64,000 nt of DNA, taken from Rhizodiscina lignyota (lineage: Eukaryota; Ascomycota; Dothideomycetes; Aulographales; Rhizodiscinaceae). Shown in pieces: positions 43,399 to 55,153 of this stretch. The stretch spans positions 2,514,453 to 2,578,452 of the forward strand of contig ML978122.1 in NCBI GenBank assembly GCA_010015805.1, read 5' to 3'. Within the stretch, counting starts at the first letter, position 1. Each line of letters opens with the position of its first letter. The notes under the pieces were generated by a model. It was not told the origin of the DNA, made no database searches, and worked only from the letters and a program-made list of their open reading frames with translations. A program made the translations under genes and the position numbers.

Positions 43399-46113
43399 TG
43401 TGAGTCGCGAGACAGCTATTTGAATATGTATCCTGAGTCGGCACGGCGGCATCAATGACTAGCAAGGCGGAATTTGGCTAAATCCATTCGCAAATTGAAA
43501 AAGCGCAAGACTAGCAAGCAGTTGCTTCCATAACACAGAGTCTCGTATATGTATGCTCAATATGAGTTTGCAGGAGCCAAGCAAATAGTCAAGTTCATGG
43601 AGTACTATCAGGCAAATTAACTGCAAGGAGCAATACGATCTGATCAACACCAGGATATGCGCCGAGACATCGGAGCAAATTCCAGGTTGTACGGAGTACT
43701 ATGTAGCAGGGCAAAGCTTCCCCAGGAACTGCATGTCTTCGCATTCGCGTTCCCTGTGCCATTCATCAAGATAATGGTTTTCCTTTTACCAGCTTCCCAA
43801 TCAGTACCTCGTCGCCTGTGCGGCCACGTTTTTCGTATCCACGTGCAGATTTGCCCTGATCAGCTTTATTCCCATACATCCCTGGCATGTCTATACCTAT
43901 ATGCCGCTAATTATCACCATATCGTTGTACCAAGGTCTGGGGCAGCGGGGAGATGTCATCCTTATCGCGTCAAGAATATCCGGATGAGCTCGCGTGCTAC
44001 GCGACCAGGACCATTTTCCAGCATTGGATGCTGGTCTCTTTCGAGAAAGCGCATTGCAGCTCTCCTTACAATCCCGAAGCTCTTCCGCGGCATTTAGGGA
44101 GATGAGTTTCTGCCGTGGAAGCTCGAGTCAAATTGGAATTTGGAACATGTGCCGTCCACGAGGTCGAGTTCTGTGCCGGGCCGAAGTGATCGAACCCCAG
44201 ACGACCACCATGCGTTCAAGGCGAGGCCCGATGAACGCCACAGAGGCAGGCGAGCCTTGCCCTTGAATTTCATCAACGTGCGAGCCGCACGTACCGGGCA
44301 TGGACTCCCTGTTTTTGTACCTTTGTACTGTACGCCCCTAAGCACTTGGTCGAGATGTCTGTGATATAGGCGCGTAAGATACCCTCTTCTGGATGTCTTA
44401 CGCGCCTACCGCGTTCTTGTTTCAGGTGAGAACCTAAAAGTTTCAATTTTCTGTTTGGTAAAACTGAGTGGCGTTCAGGAGGAAGCGGAGAGGTTTTCAA
44501 ACCATCTCGAAACGCAGTTCTCCCACCATCGTGGAACGCGCCGATATGTGTTGATTCGGACCAATTGTACCATTGTGGCAACGCCAAAAGAAACGTTCCT
44601 CGAGACTCGGAGCCCTCCCCGTCCCCACGTTTGGCGCAATTCGACGCTCGGTCCACGCGTGCTATCTTGACGTCGCCGCTTGTGGCGCCAAGTTAGCAAA
44701 CGATATGACAAGCTTTTCTCGCTAAGAATGGTTCTTAGCAATAATTTCGCCGCAACTATAATCCGTAGTGTAGTGCTTACTCTTTCATCTCTTCAGTCAT
44801 TGCGAGTACAAGAATATACTGACGATAGAAGAATTGTGCCTCTGCCCTACGGTTTCAACATTTTCACGCGGCACGGTGAGCCGTGTTCCACCCGCGTGCT
44901 AAAGCAGTGAGACTGCGTCAATTGGATATCCGGAAGGCTGGTAGGTATGGGTCCATTGTTTCGCACCTGCCCAGGGGAGGATGGAGGGATGGAGGGATTT
45001 TTGACAGGTTCCGGTGCAACATTTGGCGATGCTTACCATGGCCAGGGGATAAGGCCAATGGGGAGCGGTAGTGCGCGTGAGTACCGATCTCCCGGGTGCC
45101 GTGTTTCTGAGAGAGCTTCTGTGCTGCAATTTCGCTGCCATCGTGTGCTCTGTGGTGTTGCGATCGATGCCGGAGAATTGGTTGCGCAAGTGTTCAAGCT
45201 GGGACAGCCACATCCTCAAGACGCTGTATTGCTTGCACCAGATTCGCACACTCTATCGGCAATGCAGACTGGGAGCTATCGATCACGGCTGAAGAAATAG
45301 CAGTTCCATTTTCTAATTGGCTGCACAGCGGTGACGAGTGACGAAGTTGTGCAGCCGGGCAGGGCGGGCAGAAGAAAGTCTCCAGAGAGCGACGCTTGCA
45401 TGGATGCTGCTCGAAGCCTCCTCTGAACTGCGTCTGGCTCGTGGCTGCAGCATTGCCATGTCGAGATGCAAGCCCATAAGCGGACTTTCAGGCACAGGCT
45501 TATGGGCTGCTTCTTAGCTTCTTTCGTCACCATCGTCCGCGTCCGTTCTGCGGTGCCGCAGTGTGGAGCAGGACGGCTGCCCATGCGGAAATCGCCAGGC
45601 GAAGAATACCGATCGTGCTCCGGTGGTGAGCGATAAGAAGGTTGCGCTCGCCAGCCATGGGTTGCATCACCCATCCATTGGGCATGCACATATCAGAAAC
45701 ACTTATGGAGTGTTCGTCCGACGTTTGAGGCGGCTCCTTACGATAAACCCTTCCCTTTCCGAACAACCGACACGAGGGGTGTCCGTCATCAAATCTTGGG
45801 ACTTGGGATACCCAGCAACTGCGTGAATAGGCCCACACGCTCCCCTTGCCACTCGTCGTGCCACTAGGAGAGGTACGCTTGACCCTCTTCCAACCGCGTG
45901 TGGCCAGAAAAAGGAAGTCAACGGCGTTCGCTTCCTCTAGCAAACCTCCCACACTCCCCCGAGCCCCATCGTCATCCCACGTCGACGGACTCGCAGAACC
46001 ATGCGCCGCACGACACTCCGTCCATGAACCCTTTATAATAGTTACGTACATACTTCGACTCTTCCCTGGGGACCCGGAAGGTTGGGCGCACATCTGCGCG
46101 TGCAATTTGAATC
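43399..46113. other. Gene-poor 2.7-kb interval
   Basis: Frames of 60-192 codons are scattered on both strands, the longest being 45527-46105 (-). None shows a motif, signal peptide or splice-consistent extension. A 13-bp perfect inverted repeat is listed separately. The right end is the promoter of the TSC1 gene. Confidence 0.45.
44367..44408. repeat. Perfect 13-bp inverted repeat with 16-nt loop
   Basis: TAGGCGCGTAAGA (44367-44379) and its exact reverse complement (44396-44408) flank a 16-base spacer. The arms are GC-rich at their outer half and could form a stable hairpin. There is no T-run after the right arm, and no flanking gene begins or ends within 900 bp, so a terminator or simple promoter dyad is not obvious. 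Confidence 0.75.
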
Positions 46114-49100
46114 ATGTCGTCAGGGTAAGTTTTGCGACCTCCGAGCACTTTCTTGCGCATTTTGGCTTTCGCGATGGGGTCTGAAACCATTCCACGCTCG
46201 AAACTACCTTCTGAAGAGAGCTACATTGTAAGCTAATATAATTGATTAATTAGATCCCTCAAAGACGTCGTCAAACTCCTAAATAAGACCTTCGCCGAAC
46301 CTCGCGTGCCATTACCGCTTCCCGATGAGATCATTCACACAATCGAAACATATCTCGAGAGCCACAGTACCATTGACGACCATGATTCTCAGCGGCTTCA
46401 AGATGAACTTCTGAACGTCTATCAGAAGTACGTACCGGATGCGCTGGAGAAGCATGGAGCTTTCGTCAATGTGCTGCGTCATCTACGGCCAGTCATCACA
46501 GGCGAGAAGAGATTGGAGGAGTGGTGGACTTTGGTGATAAGGCCCACGATCGACGCTGTTGGACACAAGAGGGATACGATCGAAGATGCAAGAGAATTCT
46601 TATTGGGAATCCTCGTATTTGACGAGGACGAAGATCCGACCGGAGAGCACGCGAGAATCTCAGCGCATTTCACGCAACGGCTCATCGACGCATATCTCGC
46701 CAGGACAAGGATTCCCTTCAGCGATGGAGCCGTGATCTCCCCAGAGGATGATTTCATAGCACATGAATTGGAGACTGTTCTTGTGACGTTCGGTCGCCGC
46801 AAGCCAAAGGTACCCTTTCAGCACCAATATTCGTCCATTCATTCTGAAAATGGTTTTATTAACAGTAGAGTTGCTAGGAATTTCTTCTTGCCGTCGACAA
46901 CATTTTCGTCCGCCCACAATATCGCGCTCAAGCTCTTGGCCTATTAAGTTCTTTTGTGCGCCTGCAGCCGCCTCACCTTCACCTCGTATTACAAACGCCT
47001 CTCATTGATCACCTCCACAAATGCCTGCTGCTAGACGAATCATCGACGGTAGTAGATCTAGCCGTCACGATCTTGATCATGTTTCTACCGCACATTACGA
47101 GCTCTTTGGTTGCTCATCTTCCGACCTTATTCCTTATCTACAGCAGACTGCTCTGCTGGGACGAGCTGCAGATGTCCTTTGACTCTGAGAAGACAGAAGC
47201 ATCATCTGAGAAAGAAGAACTCGGTCAAGGAGGCGAAGAGCCAGCTACGACAGAAACGATGAATTGGAAAGTCTTGGATCAGCATTTCGACAACATCGAA
47301 TCGAGCAACCCTCGTGTCGACTACCTCTTTACATTCTTGTATGGATTGTTCCCCCTCAACCTTATGGCTTTCATCCGAAAGCCTCGAAAATATCTTAAAT
47401 CTGTGCAATACGTTGGCGCAGATGAGTTGGACCTCCGGCAAGACATGATCCGGTCGAGGACGGAGCCACATCGTAGAGTGCACTTGGTGCATCCCAATTT
47501 TTACCTGACCACAGCCGAGGACGAGCTCAACGACAACCGCTGGGTAAAGAGTGACGCGGCCGACATCGTCACTGAGTGCTTGAATCTGTGCTCGACTGTG
47601 TCAGCTTCACTAAACGATCCCAGCCCACCAGGACCACCAGGGCCACCGCCTACTGGCAAGCTCCCACCGATTCCGAAATCAAAGCCACGCAGAGACATCG
47701 CATCTTTTGATCCTAGCCCAACCACAGATGACGAGACCACGCTAAATAACGACATCTCGCCCAGCGATATGCGCTCCAACTATAGCTGGCGCAACACCCA
47801 ATCAACTGCATTGACATCACGTTCGAGCCAAGGACTCCCAGATCTGCCCAGATTACCAAGATCCTCACGCGCAAGCAGCAGCCATGGGGCTTCGAGGTCC
47901 TCTAGAGGCACTTCACCAGGATCGAGGAGCCGTGATCTTGTGCCGGAGAGTCCAGCGTTGAGGCCCCAACTTCCTTCTCATCCCAGTACGGAGATTCCTG
48001 CGATCGATGTCTCAAAGAGATCATCAGCATCGAAAGACGCATCGACCACTTCCCCGCGCCTGGAAAGTTTTGCACAGGCACTTTCTGCTGCACAGTTTCC
48101 CGTTCCTCCCGCAAGATCACCACCACCGTCGCTCAAGGTTGCTTCTCTACAGCGTGAGAATATGCTTCTTCGGAACGATCTCAACTTCGAGCGCTATCTA
48201 AAGCAGCAACACCTCTCGCATATTGGTCAGCTACAGCGGAAACACATTCGTGAAGCTACGGTGGAGGCTGAGACGCAAAACCTCCTCAACACGAATCGGA
48301 CGCTCAAGGCTAAGCTCACAAAGGCAAGTGAGCAATATGCACAGCTGAAGAGGGAGACCACGACCAGCAGGAGTCAATCGAAGAAGTTTGAGTCGGATCT
48401 CACGTTGAAGGTCAGATCCTACAGGGAGGAAGAGAAGCAGTGGCAATCAGAGGGAGAGAACTTGCGCCAGGAGTGCGCAACGCTGAAGAAGGATTGCGAA
48501 AACCTCCGCCGCCTACTAGTCGAAAGCGAGCAGCGGGAGTTCAACATGCAGAACCAGATGCAGATGCGCAATGCTGACCTTGAAGAGCTCAACACCCTGA
48601 AGGCCGAAGTCGAAAACCTACAGACCAAACTCCACGACTTTGAGATTCGGGAATTGCATTTCGAGAAGTCGGAAGAAGACCGCGATTCATTGCAGTCTGA
48701 AGTGCAGTCTCTTAAAATGATGCTGAACAGCAAAGAGGCTGAGCGCGAACGAACACGCCGAAGTTACGAGATCAAGATCAAGGACCTGGAAGCGAAACTG
48801 GACTCCCCGCGTCCTGGATCACAAGTCGCACAAGGAGCACAGCTTCCAGCCTCCGTGCAGCAGATGCTGGATTCCGCGCTCGCGGCCTCACAGTCTCGAT
48901 TCAACCAGCTCAAGAAAGCGCACACAAAGTTACTACACAAGTACACTGAGCTTGAGATGCACTGTCAGGAGCTGGAAGCCAGCAGTGACGTCTTGGGTAC
49001 CCCGTACATTAGCCCGCATGGTAGCAAAGGTTCTCACGATTTCGACCCCCCATCCGGAAGCTCTAATGGCCTGAGCCCGAGCAGTAGCGTTTCTCGCCGC

Positions 49101-49646
49101 CCACACGCGTTTTCTGAGTCACTCCTGGCCGAGGTCGATGAGATCTTCGGCGAGAATGCTTCTCAGTCCTCAGCTGGAACTCAGTTGCCCCTGCAAGGCG
49201 CAAGGGAGCCACCATCGAGGTTCGACAGCTTGAGCAACCGCAATCAGGCCATGGAACGCGCGCGGGAGAAGGAGGCCGAGCTGGCAGCAGGCTACGAGAG
49301 GAACTTGAGCGGCTTCCTCAGCTACAATCCCACTGCGCCGCTATCATCCTCCAGCGCACGAAGCACAGGTAGTGGAGACAGCAAGGGCAGTGGTGGCACG
49401 GTAATTCCCAAGGAGAAAGTGGGGGCGAAGAGCGACATGAGGATCTACGGTCGAGGTAAGTCACTCTCCCTGTCCATGTCTCCCGCACTCCATCCCAAAG
49501 CGTCTTATGGTCCGATAAGGCTGACCGAATGTGGAACAGGCGGCGCGCAGAACATCGGCAAGAGCAAAACTGGCTCCAAAGCAGGTTCAAGCGACCCGAA
49601 GACGGCGAAGAGTGGAGGCTTCAGGGGCATTAGGGGGATTATGTAA
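46114..49646 (+). CDS. TSC1: Hamartin/TSC1 homologue, TOR-pathway regulator
   Basis: Exons 46114-46124, 46254-46809, 46878-49455 and 49540-49646 give 1083 residues. The tiny first exon (ATG TCG TCA GG) joins to SLKDVVKLLNKTFAEP, the expected N-terminus. Intron 2 is placed so that RRKPK joins EFLLAVDNIFVRPQYRAQAL and LSSFVRLQPPHLH; read through, the frame would end early. The helical N-terminal hamartin domain (about 1-420) includes YLFTFLYGLFPLNLMAFIRK. A Pro/Ser-rich linker follows, then a long coiled coil (about 620-890), as in TSC1, and a basic Gly/Ser/Lys tail. Tsc1 with Tsc2 forms the GAP for Rheb that restrains TORC1. Intron 3 (84 nt) is a multiple of three and stop-free, so its removal rests on splice signals (GTAAGT, CTGAC, CAG) alone. 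Confidence 0.88.
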
Positions 49647-51468
49647 GATAGGTAATGAAGTTGAAGATGCATTGGGAATACGAAGTACCCCGGAACTTGG
49701 CCGCGTAGCAGGGATCTCACGGAGATGACTTGCGGGGGATATGCGCAACATGCGCGCGATGGTTGGTTTGAATCGACAGAATCAGATGCACCTTTTGGCC
49801 TTTTGGTACAGTGCAGATGCGTTGGATAAACTGAACGACATCACCATCCGTAGAGAAGAATAGTTGGAAATACCACGACTTGGTGAATGTGGTACTCTGC
49901 CTGAATTCTGCTTTCCTGCTCCATAAACGAACTCTTTCTACTAAAGTCTCGTTCCAGACTTCAGCATTTGAGATTTCAAACATGTCGCGTCGCCAATACA
50001 TTAAGATTCTAACTCCAATCTATTTTTTCTGTTCCTGTATGTTTCGAATGAAGTCGCCCTGGGCGAATCTCACAGCGCCCTACGTCCCGACGCGACGGTC
50101 TCTTCACAGGCTCTATATCTATTCTTTGACTCCATCTCAAGAGCAGAGATAATGAATAATGCTCACCAGTCATTCGAAACGCGCACCGCGACTTTGGATT
50201 GTCGTGGCGTGGTTTTGACAGCTGCAGCACTTGAAGATCTCCCTACCAGCCACATGCTCAGTTGCGGAGTGTGGATTCGCGGCTCTGTTCGCCCATCCCG
50301 CGCCTCGAGTGGGCAGACAGAAAGGGCACAGAAACTGTGCTGTGCTCTATCCCACGTTCTACAGGGCTGTCGATCATTATTCCTTGCGATGTTTTCCGTT
50401 TTCGTGATGTTGATCCGACGTCGACTCATGTCCTATGTTCTAGTTCGATGAATGCGCCGCTGGTGGACGCACATTGAGTACTGCATGTTGAGATGTTTCG
50501 AGCCCAGCGCAAGAACATCATCCCACACACCAGAACTGGAAACAGCTAGTCAGAGACAGCATGCTTGAGACGTTAAATGCATATCGATATTGCATGGCGC
50601 ATGAACATAGGGCCACCTAAAAGGGTGTTGAACATATTGAGACCTTGCTCTGAAAGAAGGAACGGCTAGGATGGCCAATGCCACGGAAGAATCGCTTGAT
50701 GCGTGAATATTGAAAGCAGACTCTGCGTAAATAGAAAACAATGAAAATCAATACATCATCTTTGATTGACGCTCATTGAAATGGCTTTAATTACCATTTC
50801 GAGCCTCATTTACTTTTGATTTGAGGGAACCGGAATGAGAGGCTTACACGACAATACATAATGGCCTGTGAGATATTAGAATTGCGGAACTTAAAATACA
50901 ACCTCAGATAGGCACATGTGAAATGTTAAATTGCACTCTAGGTTTACTTTCGAGGTTGTTAGATAGCCTACTCGATCAGCGGGCGAGGCGGGGCAGGTAA
51001 CAAGGCCCTATCATCGGTGAGCTGGCTCAGAAGGCGCAGATGACCACAGAAACAATTGCAGAGTCATTATCAAACTCGGCCGAATGGAGAAATAGCATGG
51101 TAAAACTTAGGTGGCTGGTTGGACTTTTGTCAATAGGGGGATAATGTTCTCGTCGGTCTGGACGCCGATGAACGGCCCCCGCTCCCGAAGGTGGAACTCT
51201 TAGTCTTTCTGCTTGACCCGTAGAATCTTTGGTGTCCAGAATAGCAACGGGTAGCGTTTATTGATATTTTCTATCAAAATTGCATAAATTCTCATTACAG
51301 TTGAGGAGCCCTTTACGGAGTAGTCTGGATGATAGAGTAATGTCTTCCGCCAAGGATTGATGCCGAGGACGTGCCACATTTGAGCTTTACTCGCTGTCTT
51401 GTCTCTTTACGCGTTCATACTGATCAAGTCGTTAGACCTTTGGACCTCACTTCTAATGATGGAGATTC
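49647..51468. other. Intergenic 1.8 kb between convergent genes
   Basis: This lies between the 3' ends of TSC1 (+) and the aldehyde dehydrogenase (-). A CGG-N8-CCG dyad lies at 51154-51167; on the reverse strand it reads CGG-N8-CCGACG, close to the motif in the ALDH/ADH promoter. No gene is supported. Confidence 0.45.
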
Positions 51469-53131
51469 TTACTTGATCAATACTGTTTTCGGCTCCGTAA
51501 AGGCGCGAAGTGCCTGCTTGATGTGAGCGAAGACCTCTTACCGCAACAGATGCGTGATCTCACATATTCCCCAAACTCGCGACCGATTCCCGATGCCTTA
51601 CTTCCACCAAAAGGGGCCTGGATGTTCATCTGAGATAAAGTTTTAGTTCATCATTACCCCTCAATCCCACAGGAAGACATACTTGGCTGACACAATTGAC
51701 TCCGACGACACCAGATTGGATTTTCGCCGAGACTCGCAACGCTCGACTCACGTCTTTGGTGAAAACTCCTGCCATCAGCCCATACTCTGTGTCATTAGCG
51801 AAACCAATGACTTCCTCCTCATATTTGAAACTCTGCACTACCGATACTGGTCCGAATACCTCGTCTGTAATGATTTTGGCCCCTGGCTTTGGATTGATGA
51901 AAACCGTCGGAGGGATAAAGCAGCCTTCGGTGCCATGCTGGGCCCCTCCGAGTACAAGTTCAGCCTCAGAATGCGCCTCTTCAATCATCTTTCGAACCCT
52001 TTCGTATGCCCCTTGGTCTACGAGCGGCCCGTAAGCGGTGGTGTCGTCCTGAGGATTCCCGAGCTTATGACTTGCTGCTTCCATACGTTTGCAGTATGCT
52101 TCGAGAAAATCCTGGAATATCTTTTCATGCACATACACTCTTGAGGCGGCCACGCACACTTGACCCGAACGAGCAAGAATCCCATTGACTGTCCAGTTAA
52201 CAGCGTTTTCAAGGTTTGCGTCGTCAAAAACGATAGCTGGACTCTTTCCACCAAGCTCAAGGGTTACACGCTTGAGATTGCTTTTCGCAGCTGCAATTTG
52301 GATCTTCTTTCCCGTTGCAACACTACCAGTGAAGCTGATCTTTCGAATTCGCATATGTTCTGCTAGAAGTGCGCCGGTTCGGCCATCTCCAGAAAGGACT
52401 TGTAGCACTCCAGGAGGGAAGCCCGCTTCTTCGAAAAGAGGCGCAACGGCCAGTGAGCCCAACGGTCCCTTTTCAGAAGGTTTCACGATTAGTACATTGC
52501 CTGTGGCCAAGCAAGGAGCGGCTTTGATGAACAAGGAGGCCACTGGAGAATTATATGGGTTAATGGCGGCGCAAACTCTGGATCGTCGTCAGTTGTCGGG
52601 CAGTATATCACAGTATCTATCGGAAACTCGCCCTAATGGCTCGTGTCGAACCAATTTCACAAATCCATCATCCGCTGGGAAGTAGTCTCCTCGCTGTTTA
52701 TCTGTCCAACCGGCTGCAGCCTCGTTAGCATGTAGGAAGCGAAGGCCGCACAGGATCAACTGACCGTAATACAGCAAGCAATTCTTGATGTAATTCTTTT
52801 CACGTGTCGGAATCAAAGAAATGGGATTACCGGTTGTCAATGAATCCAGGTAGAGGATGTCTGGTAACCGGTCATCGAGTATATTTACGAGCCTCAGGAA
52901 ACAAGCCGAGCGCTCGGCAGCCGTAAAGGTACTCCACGGGCCAGTGAATGCGTCCTCTGCATAGGAAACTGCTAGATCAACATCTTCTGCTCCTGCATTT
53001 GGTACACTCTCGGTGACCAGAGTATTGTCCTTTGGATTCAGTAGAGTCAGAGTCTTTTTCGAAATCGCGTCGACGTATTGACCATTGATGTATAGCTTCG
53101 AATAACTTTTCGGTGACAAAGCAGGTGCCAT
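51469..53131 (-). CDS. Aldehyde dehydrogenase, NAD(P)-dependent
   Basis: Exons (reverse) 53131-52632, 52577-51683, 51629-51564 and 51513-51469 give 501 residues. Catalytic Cys308 sits in SGQVCVAASRV and the general base Glu274 in TLELGGKSP; EVFGPVSVVQ, and APFGGSKASGIGREFGEY with ALRAFTEPKTVLIK at the C-terminus, complete the family pattern. The enzyme oxidises an aldehyde to a carboxylate. Intron 1 (52578-52631, 54 nt) must begin with GC (TTAGG|GCGAGT) to give EPLGVCAAINPYNSPVASL; the nearby GT donor would run into a stop. Introns 2 and 3 (53 and 50 nt) are GT-AG. The gene is divergent from a zinc alcohol dehydrogenase over only 290 bp, suggesting that the two act in sequence: alcohol to aldehyde to acid. 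Substrate unknown. Confidence 0.92.
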
Positions 53132-53421
53132 GATATTGATTTTACTATATTTCTCTTTGACAATACCGCGCTCTCCAGCGAGCTCTCTTTATTTCGCAGG
53201 AATGCTTCCGAAAAGGGACATATCCCGTCACGTTTCGGAGCTGGGCACCGACGATCGGCCCTCGTCTCCGCTCCCTCGGCCCAAGTGTTCTATGGATCTA
53301 CTCCACGATGAACTATATCATCATGAATTCATTTTGCTAATACTTGGGATCTTCTGTTCCTATATTTCTTGTCAGATTTCATTCTCCTGTCGCAATTTTG
53401 ATTCAAGTGCCTAAAACAATC
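53132..53421. promoter_or_regulatory. Bidirectional promoter between ALDH and zinc ADH
   Basis: A gap of 290 bp separates the two divergent dehydrogenase ATGs. It contains a CGG-N9-CCG dyad at 53236-53250, the type of inverted triplet bound by Zn2Cys6 regulators, embedded in CGGAG-N7-CCGACG followed by ATCGGCCC. A closely similar element stands upstream of the neighbouring MFS gene. The short shared spacer suggests co-regulation. Confidence 0.6.
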
Positions 53422-54762
53422 ATGGATGCAGTTATTTTCCGAGGTCCATATGACATTGCGGTGGAAAAGAGGCCAAAACCCTCCATCCAGAGCCCGACAG
53501 ATGCTATAGTCAGGGTTATAGTTGCAGGGATTTGTGGAAGGTAAGCATTCGCACACACTATCGCTTTGTCACGTGTTTCTGATCGGTTCTATTCAGTGAG
53601 CTTCACATGTACAGAGGTCACCAAAAGACTGATACCGGGCACATTATGGTAAGTCCAAAGCTAGTATATCATTAGCGATACTAATGGCGAATATCATCAG
53701 GGTCATGAAATGGTCGGTATCGTTGAAGAGGTTGGTTCCGAAGTATCAAACGTCAAGCCGGGCGATCGGGTCGTGAGCACATTCTCTGCAGTTTGGTACG
53801 TTACCTGTGCCCTATTCTGCATTCAAGCTGACACGTTCCATTCATAGTATGTCTTGCTGGTATTGTAAACATTCTTATACGAACCGCTGCATTCACGGAA
53901 GTGCCTTCGGCACGCAGCAATTAGATGGCTCCCAAGCAGAGTTCGTCCGGATACCATTTGCAGACGGCACTCTGGAAATCGCGCCTTTATCAATGCCAAA
54001 CGAGCTTCTGGTCATGATGTGCGACATCTTCCCCACAGGATATTACGGCGCCTCACGGGCAACGGAAGCCTTCGCAACGCTTGACAATCGGACTATTGGC
54101 CTTATGAACGGAGGACCAGTGCAGAGTGGGTCACCGATATTCCAAAAAGGAGAATTTCAGCAGCAGAACATCGGCGACGCAGTATTTGTGTGCATTGGCT
54201 GCGGACCAGTGGGTTTATGCGCGATTTTAACTGCTCGGTCTAAAGGTGTTCGAACGCTATTCGCTATTGATGCCGTAGACGACCGATTAGAGGAGGCGAA
54301 GAACATGGGAGCAATCCCGTTGAAACTGGGGAAAGACGACATCAAGCAGACCATTCTAGAGGCTACAGATGGTAGGGGCGCTGATGCAGTGATTGAGGTT
54401 GTTGGAAACAAAGCAGCCCTGCGATCTGCTTTCGACCTGTTGCGGCCTTGCGGGGTTCTGTCCTCGATCGGCTTCCACCAAGGAGAATTTCCATTCGATG
54501 CACTTGAGAGTTATCAGAAAAATCTAAAGTAAGTGTCACGTTCATGTCATGAAAGCTTTCTATTTACTCCGATTTTAGTGTCAACTTCGGCCGCGCTCCC
54601 GTGCGTGCTGTCTTCCGCGAGTCGCTCGAGTGTCTCGATAGTAACAAGGAGAAGCTCAAGTCGTTCATCAGTCACAAGCTGCCGATATCTGAAGCGCCGC
54701 GTGCATATGCATTATTCGAGAAACAGGAGGCTCGAAAGGTCATTCTGGTGCCCGGAAGATAA
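53422..54762 (+). CDS. Zinc-dependent medium-chain alcohol/polyol dehydrogenase
   Basis: Exons 53422-53540, 53597-53648, 53701-53795, 53848-54528 and 54579-54762 give 376 residues. All introns are GT-AG, 50-56 nt. Catalytic-zinc ligands lie in AGICGSE and [12 protein letters not shown]; the structural-zinc set C-x2-C-x2-C-x7-C is complete in [15 protein letters not shown]. The NAD-binding loop is [13 protein letters not shown], followed by an acid at the end of strand two ([10 protein letters not shown]), favouring NAD over NADP. The family includes glutathione-independent formaldehyde, threonine and sorbitol dehydrogenases. It shares a promoter with an ALDH gene and is followed on the same strand by a sugar-porter MFS gene, so uptake and stepwise oxidation of an alcohol or polyol is a reasonable guess. 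Confidence 0.92.
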
Positions 54763-55153
54763 GACTCCAGACTGTCACATTAAATGATGTCGCGTTCAAT
54801 CGCACTTTTGCAACATTCCAATCTTCAAGTGTGAAGCAATGCTCGGAGTCCTACCAAGCCTCACCTTGACTAACTGATGCGGCGATCTAGAACATTAACT
54901 AGGCTTTAGTGAAGAATTGTGGAGTACGCGGTCATAAGGGGTTCCTGAATCATGAACCCATCGGAGAGCTTCGCCGACGCCTCGGGCCCGACGCCGATCT
55001 CCACAGCACACACTAAGAAGTCGAAAATATCTCCACGCCCCGGAAGGAAATGTACAATTTGCGGAGCCCCAGGATTTTGAACATGTTAAAGGAGCTTGTC
55101 TTCCGCAATTGAAAGTCTACAGTCAAGACCCCAAATCTTTCACTCTATGAATC
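54763..55153. promoter_or_regulatory. Promoter region of the sugar-porter gene
   Basis: A 391-bp spacer between ADH and MFS on the same strand. CGG-N9-CCG lies at 54962-54976 inside CGGAG-N7-CCGACG, followed by CCTCGGGCCC. This parallels the element in the ALDH/ADH promoter. The dyad is about 180 bp before the MFS ATG. Confidence 0.5.

Noticed and set aside
45527-46105. 192-codon reverse-strand frame upstream of TSC1
   Set aside because: No family motif, odd composition (many Trp, Arg and Gly), no intron-consistent extension, and it covers the presumed TSC1 promoter.
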